In this document: positions 7,525 through 16,500 of the stretch, in pieces
Numbering within the stretch: the stretch's first letter is position 1
Layout of the letters: the number at the start of each line of letters is the position of its first letter
NCBI GenBank assembly: GCA_025765615.1
Contig: JAIVFJ010000635.1
Location: 1 to 17,531 of the forward strand
Source of the DNA: Zopfochytrium polystomum
Taxonomy: Eukaryota > Chytridiomycota > Chytridiomycetes > Chytridiales > Chytridiaceae
Reading direction: 5' to 3'
DNA: 17,531 nucleotides
Program-made: the position numbers and the translations under genes
Notes under the pieces: generated by a model
The model's database searches: none
Told to the model about the DNA's origin: nothing
What the model saw: the letters and a program-made list of their open reading frames with translations, nothing else

Positions 7525-7786
7525 CACCCCGTTCACCACCCCCCCGAACAGACAGACTCGTTTCTTTCGTGTCAACAAAGGCGGTGAAACTAGTTGCTCC
7601 ACAGCCTGCTTCTGCTTCTGTTTTCTGGTTCGTCGAAAACTTGTGCTGTTGAAGTTGGCTCACCGAGCCCCTGGATGCAGCATGGTGTAGGTAGGGAGCT
7701 GTGGGCGGGCGACGCCGTCGGCTGCAATCAGGATCAGGATGGGCACAGACGGCCACGATCGACGGCTGCCGCGGGACTGACGGTCG

Positions 7787-7814
7787 TTTTTTTTTTTTTT
7801 TTTTTTTTTTTTTT
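7787..7814 (+). repeat. T28 homopolymer
   Basis: Uninterrupted run of T, followed by CCCTGTCTTCCTGCC. The preceding 7530-7786 is of mixed composition with no supported gene. Confidence 0.95.
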
Positions 7815-7871
7815 CCCTGTCTTCCTGCCTGTCTCTCAGATCATATTACAGCGGTATCCCTAAACTTTGGG

Positions 7872-7909
7872 GAAACCAACTTGATTTCAAGTTGATTTGA
7901 GTTGGTTTC
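7872..7909. repeat. Short inverted repeat
   Basis: GAAACCAAC at the left and GTTGGTTTC at the right, with CTTGATTTCAAG, itself nearly palindromic, between them. Related words (AAGTCGAAATCAAG) continue to about 7924. Probably a small foldback element. Confidence 0.55.
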
Positions 7910-8002
7910 AAGTCGAAATCAAGTCCGCAGCAAAGGGCCAGAGACTGACTTGTTTAGCTGGCGATGTTGTTTGTCTGCCTGTCTCTGGGCTAATCCTCTG
8001 TC

Positions 8003-8124
8003 TTTAACCGCTTTCATGGAAAAAGAAGTAAGAAAAAGAGAAAAAGAGAAAACGAGAAAAAACGAGGGAGAGGAAAGAAGGGGCGACGCAAGGCCGCGTG
8101 CCGCGCCCTTCCGCGCGAAAAGAC
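8003..8124 (+). repeat. Purine-rich dispersed repeat R, copy 2
   Basis: AACCGCTTTCATGGAAAAAG, repeated AGAAAAAGAG units, then GGGGCGACGCAAGGCCGCG and CCGCGCGAAAAG. It is 2.4 kb from copy 1 in the same orientation; the AGAAA section is expanded by about 20 bases and the GC section by about 8. Confidence 0.65.
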
Positions 8125-8578
8125 AGCCATTGGAAGGAGGACAGGTATTGCGCGCGCCGTCACAAATTGAATTCTCCCGGACGGATTTCCCCGACATTGA
8201 ACCATGTTTTCCCCGACAGAGCAGGCCAGACAGACAACCCCCGCCTGTCGGGGCCGACCCATTTCCCCTAACAAGTTCATTTGCCAAAATAATTATGGTG
8301 TCGCTGAAAAGCCTGTGGACAGAATGTCTGTCGATGCCCTCCAATTTTCAATGAAACGCACAATAAGAGACAAAAAAAAAGGGTAGCAGCAAAAAAAAAA
8401 TTGTTCTTGTGGACCTATTCCACCATACTTGTCTTCGGTCCTACCATATTTGATATAGCTTTTGGGACGAAAATCAAGCCTGAAAAAACAAACAGTAAAA
8501 TGAAAGGCACTCCGTTTGGAATGACTCGTTAAACACCTCCGCTGGCGCCGGCCCCAACCCCCGCCAACACCCACACAC

Positions 8579-8857
8579 ATGGACCGGCCGATTGGAGACC
8601 AGGCCTGGCTTTCAAAGCTGCTCCTGCTGCTGCTGCCGTTTGCGGCAGCATCACTGTTGCCAGTGGAGCGGTTCGTCAACACAGGTTGCAGAGATGGAAG
8701 GCAAAACAGTGGTATTGACAATAACGATCCGGACGTGTTTCTTGAAACTGAAACCACACTCGCAAGCAAGCAAGAATTTCTTGCTTGCTTGCGAGTGTGG
8801 TTTGAGGGGACGCAAGGTATAAGCTCTCCAACAGCATCCCCTAGTTTCCTTCAATAA
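8579..8857 (+). CDS. Possible start of a secreted protein (first exon or short ORF)
   Basis: An ATG at 8579 opens 92 codons to a stop at 8855-8857. Residues 1-10 are polar (MDRPIGDQAW) and are followed by SKLLLLLLPFAAASLLPVE, a textbook signal-peptide core with a small-residue cleavage site near AAAS. The following RDGRQNSGIDNNDPDVFLET is hydrophilic. From about residue 58 the frame runs through a perfect 53-base palindrome, so this end is either not coding or was disrupted by the insertion. An exon could end before the palindrome, but I see no strong donor. No family is recognised. A chance signal-like ORF cannot be excluded, since CTG and GCTGCTG runs easily give Leu and Ala. Confidence 0.3.
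   Translation: MDRPIGDQAWLSKLLLLLLPFAAASLLPVERFVNTGCRDGRQNSGIDNNDPDVFLETETTLASKQEFLACLRVWFEGTQGISSPTASPSFLQ
8751..8803. repeat. Perfect 53-base palindrome (26-base arms, 1-base centre)
   Basis: Left arm 8751-8776 starts AAACCACACTCGCAAGC and holds a GCAA triplication; position 8777 is the single central T; right arm 8778-8803 is its exact reverse complement. The RNA would form an uninterrupted hairpin too tight to close at a one-base loop, so DNA cruciform or an opened 3-5 base loop is expected. No flanking duplications are obvious. Confidence 0.95.
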
Positions 8858-8895
8858 TTACAACAGTAGTTGATGCCTGCGCACAGCAGCCCCTG

Positions 8896-9740
8896 TTGTC
8901 CTCAACGCTCTCCCACTCCCTCTCTTTTTTCCACTGTTCCTCTTCCTCGTCCAAGTCCTCGTCCTCGTGCTCCTCGCAGATCTCGTCCCGCTGGTGCCCA
9001 CGTCAGAGACTGCCCGCGCACTCGTCCCAGGCAGTCAACATTAACAACAACTACACCACCACAACCGCTGCAACAACGAACTCCGCATCATCCCTCATAT
9101 CCTTCTCGCACTCGTCGTTGTTTACAGCCATGTCCACCCTGCCAGCCTCACCGCCGGAGCCTTCGAACACGCACACGCCTGCAAACACAGGCGGTCAACC
9201 TTTCCGCCAGGCACACTCCCCAAATGAGACGACAGTTGCTCCGACCCCGCCGGATTCGCTGGGAACAACCCATCCTTTGAAAAATATTAATGGACACCAA
9301 CTGCGAGGGCACGGCTTCCCCCGCTCCACCAGCATTTCCATGGCGTCGTCTTTGTTGTCGGCTGAGCGGTCTCGGCGCCGCTCCCCTCCGCACCAATGCC
9401 CCCGGGCAGAGCAGATTCCACTGGCCTCCATCGAGGACGCTCCACGCGCTCGAGCTATGAGACGCTGCTTCCAACGCCGTCTTCGACGACGCAAACACAT
9501 TCAAAGCGCGCTGCGTCGTCCGCCACGCCCTCTGCACCTAGCTTCAATTCGACGCCTGCCACATCGACCGCATCCTCGCGTCACCGCGTCGTGGGATCCC
9601 GTCAGATCAAGATCACCTATCGTGACACCAAGCGCCGCAACGACGACGCCCGCGGCCGCGGCCGCAACAGGACAAGGATGACTACTACGTTGCGACGGAC
9701 GTGCTCGGGAGCGACTGGTGCTCTCTCGTTCTCGTCCTGA
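8896..9740 (+). CDS. Possible coding region, Ser/Thr/Pro-rich, split over two frames
   Basis: Frame A is open from 8896 to 9681. It is Ser-rich first and then MSTLPASPPEPSNTHTPANT from 9130, ending basic. Frame B, 9396-9740, takes over with SSYETLLPTPSSTTQTHSK, then SNSTPATSTASS-like text and a basic stretch VVGSRQIKITYRDTKRRND. The clean protein-like text moves from frame A to frame B near 9400-9430, which suggests one disordered protein interrupted by an indel, as seen clearly in the gene at 13.5-17.5 kb. Low complexity means that both frames may look coding by chance, and the minus strand is open here too. No domain is recognised. Confidence 0.28.
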
Positions 9741-10330
9741 CAACCCACCCGCAGACGATTGTGCACCCCGCGTGGCCCAAGTCCTCGTCCACCGCCTCCA
9801 CGCCTGAGCTGTTCCCACCACCACGAGGTTCTCACACCACTCACAGGGACCCTGAGGAGGAAGACGCACGCGCGCCGACAGTGCGAGTTGGGGGACCACG
9901 CTCACATGTCCCAAGGCCAACAACCAACCAACCAAATGACACTGTACTTACAGTGGTGCTGTGCGACAACGGACACGCTGTGCGCGGCGACGACGACAAA
10001 GGCCGCCTGCCGCGGCGGACAATCCTGCGGCGTTTTACAACAATTTTGACGGCAGGATCAGAAAGCTGGCACCACGCACCAGAAGCAGTGTCAGTGCAAG
10101 ACGGGGAACACGGCCGAAGAGGACGACAACGACAAGCTCATGGACACTCCTTCGGACCTGCTGGGAGCGCCGTACGTGTCAGGGCGAGCGGCGCGCGTCT
10201 CTGTACGACGGCGGTGGCAGCGTCAACGTGGCCGCAGCTTCGACCGAAGAGGACTGTGGTGTGACGGTGCTGCAAAGTGGAGAGATAGAGCAAGAAAGAA
10301 AGAACAAGAAAAAGAGAGACAGTGAGAGCA
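9670..10330 (+). CDS. Possible continuation of the same coding region, frames broken
   Basis: Protein-like segments appear in different frames in order: QDKDDYYVATDVLGSDWCSL (9668-9727), ADNPAAFYNNFDGRIRKLA (near 10015-10070), KTGNTAEEDDNDKLMDTPSD followed by LLGAPYVSG (10100-10180), and SLYDGGGSVNVAAASTEEDC (10200-10256). They run into a Lys/Glu/Arg-rich purine tract. A strong donor-like AAAG|GTAGGT lies near 10529. I infer one gene with several small indels, but cannot rule out compositional coincidence in GC-rich DNA. Confidence 0.22.
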
Positions 10331-10465
10331 AGAGAAAAAGAGAAAGGGAAAGGGAGCTCGCGTGCGCAACAGGAAGGGGGTACAAAGAAAGGGAAAACAA
10401 CAAAAAAGTAACGAGAAAGTCACCGCCGCACACTACCACCTGCAACCTGCTGTGCGCACGCAAGG

Positions 10466-10502
<37 letters not shown>

Positions 10503-10530
10503 GAGGAAGTGGAAAAGGGAACAAAGAAAA
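10270..10530 (+). repeat. Polypurine tract with A31 run
   Basis: GAAAGAAAGAACAAG-type purine repeats at 10276-10350 and a 31-A homopolymer at 10466-10496 followed by GAGAAAGAGG. The Lys-rich frame through it is repeat translation. Confidence 0.85.
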
Positions 10531-10568
10531 GGTAGGTTAGGGTCAAGAGGGAGAGAGGTGGAAGAAGA

Positions 10569-11039
10569 ATAACAAACGCCCACCACTGTCATCACAACAC
10601 GTCTGCCATTTCATCACTGCACGCGCCCACCTCAGGGGAAGAGGGAGCCGCATGCGCATCACTCGGCCGCTGTTGAGTTACGTGATGTCGCTCCCTTCGC
10701 GCACCTGAGGAAATGCCAACGCAGAAGTATGCCGTCCCCGACTGACCGAGACCGCGACAACTGTGTATCGGCGACAGTGGCAGCCACCTGCCTAGGATAG
10801 GAAAACAGAACGGTCAGCAGGATGGAAAAAAAATAAAATAAAAAGAGGACAACGGGAGAGCGGAAGCTTACTTCACGAGGCTGACAGCGAGTACCCCTGA
10901 CTATCCGATTGGAGGACAAACCGCAGGAGAGAGACGATGACGGCAACAACCACGCCGCCGCAGGGTCCCCTACGGTGGGTGGACTTTCATCTTGGGTGAA
11001 GAGAAAAAGTGAGTCGGTGGCGAGTACGTGTCCAATCAA
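10569..11039 (-). CDS. Candidate two-exon gene with a good intron
   Basis: The minus strand has a well-formed intron at 10871-10792: donor GTAAGC, a TGCTGAC branch-like site, a T/C tract and acceptor TATCCTAG. Upstream, an ATG at 11039 opens MIGHVLATDSLFLFTQDESP and runs to CQPRE at the donor. A second upstream frame gives a hydrophobic GGVVVAVIVSLLRFVLQS and could use a GTGAAG donor seven bases earlier. Downstream of the acceptor the longest open frame ends at a TGA in the rc of about 10601 and closes with SSPEVGACSDEMADVL, which looks like a natural C terminus. The phases of the two sides do not join cleanly in the simplest reading, so the exact product is uncertain. No family recognised. 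Confidence 0.3.
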
Positions 11040-11194
11040 CGAGAAGGGACCCCTCCCTCTCCCCTAGCCCAACGAGTCACAGCATGAGAATTGCAGGTGG
11101 GGGTGGAGGCAGACAAAGGAGATGCACGCTGCAACTTTCAAGTCGTCCCACAGGCCCTTAACGTATCACACTGAAAAGCCTGCAAGCGTCCCTT

Positions 11195-11493
11195 CTACAG
11201 CTGCGTCACACCCCCTCTATCCAACAACCTTCCCAAGAGCAAACTCATTAGTGTTTCGTGGGTTTCGTGGAGAATCTGGACGAGCTCAAACTGGGAAGAA
11301 AAAAAAAAAAAAGAAAAAAAAAGGCGAACTTTGCCCAGACGAGCTGCGGCCCGACCCAGTGTTCTGGATTGCTGCATTCCGTGCGCGCGCAATGGTACTG
11401 GAAATCAGCTTGCTGTAACAGGCTGCGTGGCAGGCACGGCGTCGAGGCGGAGGTGGAAGCATTCGCACGCTCTGGAAAGGCAGGATGAAACAA
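11195..11493 (-). CDS. Candidate C-terminal exons with a short GC-AG intron
   Basis: Minus-strand exon 11290-11195 follows a near-ideal acceptor (two T runs, then TTCTTCCCAG) and reads FELVQILHETHETLMSLLLG followed by RLLDRGGVTQL and a stop, a clear amphipathic Leu-rich helix. The upstream segment 11493-11335 ends EHWVGPQLVW at TGG|GCAAAG. Taking 11334-11291 as a 44-base GC-AG intron joins the two in phase 0. GC donors also occur in the 13.5-17.5 kb gene. Without splicing, the frame runs into translated T runs. No family recognised; the length of the upstream part is unknown. Confidence 0.38.
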
Positions 11494-11733
11494 CGAACTG
11501 GATATGAGAGGGGTTGAAAGAAAGCGGCGGTGAAAAAAGGAATGAGTGCCAGTTAGTTCTTTGTGTGGGTTGGGAGTGTTGTCCTTGGGAATCGATCAGG
11601 AAGGGGGGGCACGAATGGGGATCGGGGGGGGGAGGGCCATATGGGGACATCTGCAGAGCACGGGGGCATCGAGAATGCCCGATTGGGAATGGGAGGTGGC
11701 GGTTTTCAGGGGAAGGAAGGTGTCGGTGATAGG

Positions 11734-11947
11734 TTATGACGTTGATATTCTGATGGTGGCTGCCCATCCTGGACGATACCAGCGTGGGCGATTGGAACGC
11801 TCAATCGCGAAGGCGGAGGATCGGCACTCATCGATCCATTCGATAGAAACGGTGCGGATGATGAAGGCGAGGGTCATCAGGTCATCATCAGCGGGCAGGG
11901 GGAGGAGAGTGTTGGTGGGTTCATCATCGCCATCGTCATCGTCATCG

Positions 11948-11979
<32 letters not shown>

Positions 11980-12006
11980 GTCACCACCATTATGATTGCT
12001 CCTTAC
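11734..12006 (-). CDS. Possible exon with poly-Asp run (minus strand)
   Basis: Ninety stop-free codons on the minus strand: a (GAT)n-encoded Asp run, then DDEPTNTLLPLPADDDLMTL, AFIIRTVSIEWIDECRSSAF and WYRPGWAATIRISTS before a TAA. The text after the repeat looks globular. A donor-like AG|GTAAGG lies at the upstream end, and a Thr/Pro-rich frame lies further upstream. The plus strand across the same bases is also open (11546-11995, poly-Ser), so strand choice is unresolved; the repeat itself forces open frames on both strands. Confidence 0.25.
11922..11986 (+). repeat. (ATC)n trinucleotide microsatellite
   Basis: About 20 units of ATC/GTC. Read on the minus strand it encodes Asp, on the plus strand Ser or Ile depending on frame. 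Confidence 0.9.
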
Positions 12007-12569
12007 CTAAGGTTGGGGTTCCGGGGCAGTTACGCGTGGCATTTGCGATGGTGGTGGTGGTTGTTGGAAGGGAAGGCGATGGCAGCGTGGTGGCGGGTTG
12101 GTGGTTGGTCGTGGTGGTGGTTGGTGAGTTTTGTTGAAATTCACGGTCGATGGCGTCGAGAGTGGTTGCGTGGTTGCGATCTCGGGAGCGAGAGGAGGAG
12201 GGCGTGACAAGTCAAGTTTTTTTTCTTGTTTTCTTCTGTTTTTTCTTTCTTTTTGCCAGACTTGTCAATATTCAGCCAACAGGACAGAACGAGCAAAAGG
12301 GACAAACGAACTATCACACGAGCACACACGAGCACACGAATCATTCAAACACTCGAGCGCACAATCAGCAATCTTTGAGTCCAAGTAGTAGAACCCCGCA
12401 AGGTTAGTGCTGCTCGCGAACATCGCTGGCATCCGGCCCCCATCCGCCTCCCACCCACCCGCTCCATTGCGCCACTCCCTGCAACCGAGGGTTAGAGCCG
12501 CCACCATTTGTGGTGATCACCAACGATGATGACCACCCCCCCTTGATCGACCCCACGGCGTTCCAATGA
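11992..12569 (+). CDS. Candidate three-exon gene, C-terminal exons well supported
   Basis: Exon 12260-12402 follows a long T/C tract ending TTTTTGCCAG and reads LVNIQPTGQNEQKGQTNYHT, then His/Asn/Gln/Ser-rich text to SSRTPQ. Its donor is AAG|GTTAGT. Intron 12403-12495 ends GGGTTAG, and the next exon, 12496-12569, continues in phase to EPPPFVVITNDDDHPPLIDP-TAFQ and a TGA. The in-phase join of an N/Q-rich linker to a natural-looking acidic end is the main evidence. Upstream, a frame starting at the ATG at 11992 can be joined in phase through a 56-base intron at 12204-12259 (donor GTGACA). That first exon is Trp-rich because it translates (TGG)n, so I trust it less. The start could be elsewhere. 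Product unknown, probably largely disordered. Confidence 0.38.
12046..12126 (+). repeat. (TGG)n-like G-rich repeat
   Basis: GATGGTGGTGGTGGTTGTTGG and related units with many GG doublets. It has quadruplex potential on the plus strand. The Trp-rich or Thr/Pro-rich frames here are repeat-driven. Confidence 0.7.
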
Positions 12570-13200
12570 GACATGCGGCCGCGACAGCGACCTCAATGTT
12601 GCCACCAACCTGCCATGATCACCAACGGCTCTCCTTGCAACGACTTGGCAGGCCGCTACTGGTGCGATGCGCGGTGGCGGATCCGAAGTGGTGCGATGGT
12701 GGCAAGCTTGTCCTCATACTCGTCATCATCTCCTCAACCTCTGGTGAAGACGAAGCAGAAGGCCCTGGAGGAGCACTACCCCGGTCAACCTATCAGGCGC
12801 CTTTTTTGTCCCCCAGGACTCCAGGTCACGTGACCATGTTCTTTTGCTGCCGCATTGATGTGGCGCAGAACTGGGGAAGGGAGATAGACTGTCCTCCCTC
12901 TCTCCTCTCTCTCTCGTGCTATCTCTCCTGTCCCGTATCCGTGGACACTCTGAGATGTTTTTAACAGCGTTTCTTTCTTCTTATTTGAAGGTATTGCCAC
13001 ACATATTTATAGCTTCTTTTCCAAAGAGAATCGTCTTTCAAATCAAAGACCCAAGTTGAAGACCATAACCAACTGCACTTGTCCACTCACTGACTTGTGG
13101 TTTGCTTTTACTTTTTTAAAATGTATTTTTCCAGTTTTTACTTGTTGCTTCAGACAGTTATTCTTTTCGCTGGAGCAGAAAGGACGCCACCCGTCCCTCA
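12570..13200 (+). other. Unassigned region with weak plus-strand coding signal
   Basis: A plus-strand frame from about 12573 to 12833 ends with LVKTKQKALEEHYPGQPIRR, which is protein-like; the overlapping 12566-12964 frame is longer but less natural. From 12890 to 13200 the sequence is T-rich with no clear exon. A perfect 12-base palindrome containing an E-box lies at 12824-12835. This interval may hold the promoter of the gene that follows. Confidence 0.3.
12824..12835. promoter_or_regulatory. Palindromic E-box, GGTCACGTGACC
   Basis: The 12-base palindrome contains CACGTG, the preferred site of many bHLH and bHLH-Zip factors (and bZIP G-box factors). It is 0.7 kb upstream of the first well-supported exon of the plus-strand gene. 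A perfect 12-mer palindrome with this core is suggestive, but a regulatory role is inference. Confidence 0.3.
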
Positions 13201-13208
13201 CACATAGG

Positions 13209-13315
13209 CAGCAACATTCACTGACAGTCCAACCAAGCGAAGCAACACCCACAACCAGAACCCGCCAAGGCTCTACCCTCCTGCCAAGTGCCCTCTTCTG
13301 CTGAGCATCCTGCTT
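13209..13315 (+). CDS. Candidate 5' exon of the C48-like gene
   Basis: Bounded by an acceptor-like CACACATAG at 13208 and a good donor GTGAGT at 13316. Two frames are open, one reading KQHPQPEPAKALPSCQVPSS, the other TKRSNTHNQNPPRLYPP; both are Pro-rich and would be disordered. The intron 13316-13541 has a GCTAAC branch-like site and TTCTTCTTCTAG acceptor. Neither frame joins the next exon in phase without a small indel, as elsewhere in this gene. No start codon is identified. Confidence 0.28.
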
Positions 13316-13541
13316 GTGAGTTCTCTCTCATCCTTGGATTTGCTCTGATTGATCCTGTTTGCACGAATCTGGTTTTGTCTGTTCAGCTGCTGCCTGGATC
13401 CATTCTTGTGTCACCTGCTGAGCCTTTGTTGTGCAAGCACTTGGATTCAGTTAGTTCTGTGGTGCTGGTGGTAATGTGACTCTTAAGTTGCTCCCAAAAT
13501 CCCAATGCTAACAAATTGTGCCTCAAAATTCTTCTTCTAGT

Positions 13542-16500
13542 GCGTTGAACAAAGTCATCGTACCAATTGAAGATTTGAGCATTGAGAAAAACAAAATCAA
13601 GATGAGGGAAGGTGAATTCGGTGATGTTGAAATGACCTCTGTCCAAATCACTGAAGAAATGAGAGGAGATATTGTCATGGGAGAGAACAATAAGGGAGAA
13701 ATGAACAACATCAGTGTCGATGATAAAAGAAATGGGGAGGAATCGTAATTTTGGAGGTACTTGCACAGGTGTTTAACTTTGATGCTTATGCTTATTTTCT
13801 ACTAAACAGGAGGACCCCCCTCAGAGGCAACTGATAATGGAGGTGAGAAGTCCACGTCATTACTATTGGCTCTTGTTTGACATTCTGTGTTCAAAGGGGA
13901 TATTCAATTCGAGACTATGCTGCTGGAAGAATGGGTTAAAAGCATAATGGTATCAGAATTTCAAATCCGTCAAGACTTCTGATGTGAGGTGCCCCTCCTT
14001 GAAAATGGATTATTATTAACTTCCATGTCTTTGTACGAAGGCTACGTTCAACTTTGCATGACGTGCCCTTAAGCTACTTGGAAAGGTACAAAACTATTCC
14101 CGCACGATACGAAAGCAGTGAAAAGGAGCCACTCAGAGTTGGGACGTTCAGCCGCCATGATGACCACTGGGAGTTTATGCACTACACAGCCAAAACAAAC
14201 AGCTTGATTGTTTTCTGCCCAAAGAAGAAGCCTGCTCGCACGATAAATGCCTTGGTGGAAAACTTGGTTGCGCTTGGAATTATGCTGAAAGTATCAATGG
14301 CGGAGAGGAAAATAATCTGGTGAGTTATCTGTAGGACATCCAACCTGAAGTATTCAATCATTGTCATCATTGGAACCAGGATGGGCCTGTGGTTCTCGAT
14401 TGCGACATTCCACAGTTTTCTATCAACGACAGCTTTCTCTCCACTGTCTTTCACATTGGGCTATTTGCCCTTGGATTTGACACAGTCGATGCTACGGCTT
14501 TCAATGACGATATTGATATTGAGATTTCATTACAGCTGTGGATCCAGTCCGCAGAAAAAGAATGGCTTTTTGAAGAATTCCTGCAGCTGTTGGCACACCA
14601 CTGATACATTGGGACCGCTGCACAGTAAATCGTCCTACCCCTGTCCCCCAGAATGCACTGACTGATGATGGTCCTACCATGACATGTACTAGCTCACAAA
14701 GCACAGCTATTGAAACCCTCTAATGCTTTTCTCTCCAGCCTTGAATTGTCCCAGCAAACGCGCTGGGTGTGAAGATGTCTGGGATATCAGTTTTTTGGAG
14801 CTTGTAAGTTGTTATTGTGCTACATGCAAGATTTGTCCTTTTTTTTAAAATGGAGCAATAGATGATTTGGAGCAAACGGCGCTTGATCGACTTGCGCGCA
14901 AAGCTCACGCTTCTGTGCTGCAGGATCCATCAAGGTTCTTGATGTGAGCCCTTTTCATTTTTGGTTTAATGCGAAGCTGTTTTGGTTGATGCCTTCATAG
15001 GAGCTCTTGTGTACATGACGCAGCCCTCATGAGGGCATTGAGCCAGGCAAAAAAGGCGGATGAGCAAATACTGGTTGGAACGTACAGGCGTCATGACGAT
15101 CATTGGGAGTTCATGTACTGCAATGGCCTTGCTCTGAAATATCTATGTCCGTGCCCAAGCAGTGAAATATGTGAGTTGAATGAATGCCAGCAAACGGGAA
15201 GGCTGCGCCATCAGCCAAAGTTGTGATGTCTGTTCTCCATCAAGGGGATATTGGGAATGAGGCAAGTTCCAAACTGCAAAGTCCATTTTTGTCAGCCTTT
15301 TCATTATTTGGCCTGTAATGCTGACTGATATGACTGACCACTCACACTTTGCAGTCCTTTTTCTATGAGAATGAGTTTTCTCCGTTTGAATCCAAAGACA
15401 GCTTTCTGTCTACTGCTTTGCAAATGGGGCTCTTTGCACTAGGATCCGAAACTCTTTCTCTTGAAAATCCTATCACCTTGGAGGAGGCTTCAAGCGTGCA
15501 AATTGCTCTTGAACCAATATCTGGGACCCAATGAGTTTCTTGCAAGACTGTCAGAAATAGTCCATTCATCTAACCCAATTTGCAACTATAAAGGGGGTGA
15601 GATGGATATACGATTGTGATGTGGTTCACTTTCACTGACATGTATTGCTGGAATCAGAAGATATGGAGGTTCCAATGGTGCTGGAGACTGGAGCTCAGCA
15701 ACAAGGACTTCTTGCATCCAGCAACCCTGTCGCACCAGATGAGGATGACAAGAAACCATGTTTTGAAGTCACCAGGAATATCTCTGCCCCTGGAATGAGA
15801 AAGTTCAATTTGAGTACTACCATTAAAAGGCTTCTACAAGATCTGTTTGCGCATTCATCCTCAGGATCTTTGCACCCACTTGATTTTATAGCATCTTTGA
15901 AAGAAATGCATTCGGCAACTGCTACGGTGAAGAATTGAATGCAGTTCATTTAACAAACAATAACATTTACTTCTCCTTTCACTTTGCTAAAACAGATGAG
16001 TGATTCTCGAAATATGTCCAACGAAAATGGATCCAGGCCACCTCTTTCTGAAGATGGCATCCAGGACTATCACTATTATGGGCTAAACCAACCAGCAAGG
16101 CCAACCCCAAAACCATGCTTTGAGCCAAACAGTTACAAGCTTTCGGCTGGCAGGACTTACAGCCCACGGCGCACCATCTCCCAGCTGGAATTATTTGCCG
16201 ACGACATCTGTGGCAAGTAAAATTGATTAATTTATTTTTATTTCCATTTACCACTGACCGAGTTTCCCCTCAATTCCTTCTGTCTCTCTTGTAGATCTAT
16301 TCCCCAAAGTTGTGCCAACTTCTCACCAAAAGTCAACCCTAAATGAACGGCGGAATTTCCGCCGAATCTTGTTGCCAGAATTTGCAGACTACTTGGAAGG
16401 ACCTGAGTCTATGAAGGGGGTCAATTTCCTCATAACTGGTTGTAGTGGCGACACCGAATGCATGATTGACTATGATATGAAGATCAGACAAGATATCCCT

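Noticed and set aside
7600..7786. Possible gene around the GC-rich patch before the T28 run
   Set aside because: Short frames in all phases, no splice context and no domain.
13383..13766. 127-codon minus-strand ORF opposite the first exon of the C48-like gene
   Set aside because: The plus strand has splice signals, module linkage and protein composition; the minus frame has none of these.
13744..15540. Stop-codon reassignment (TAA, TAG or TGA as sense)
   Set aside because: Every apparent internal stop is explained by a splice donor or a run-length frame change predicted by the paralogous module; genuine stops of all three kinds end other frames.
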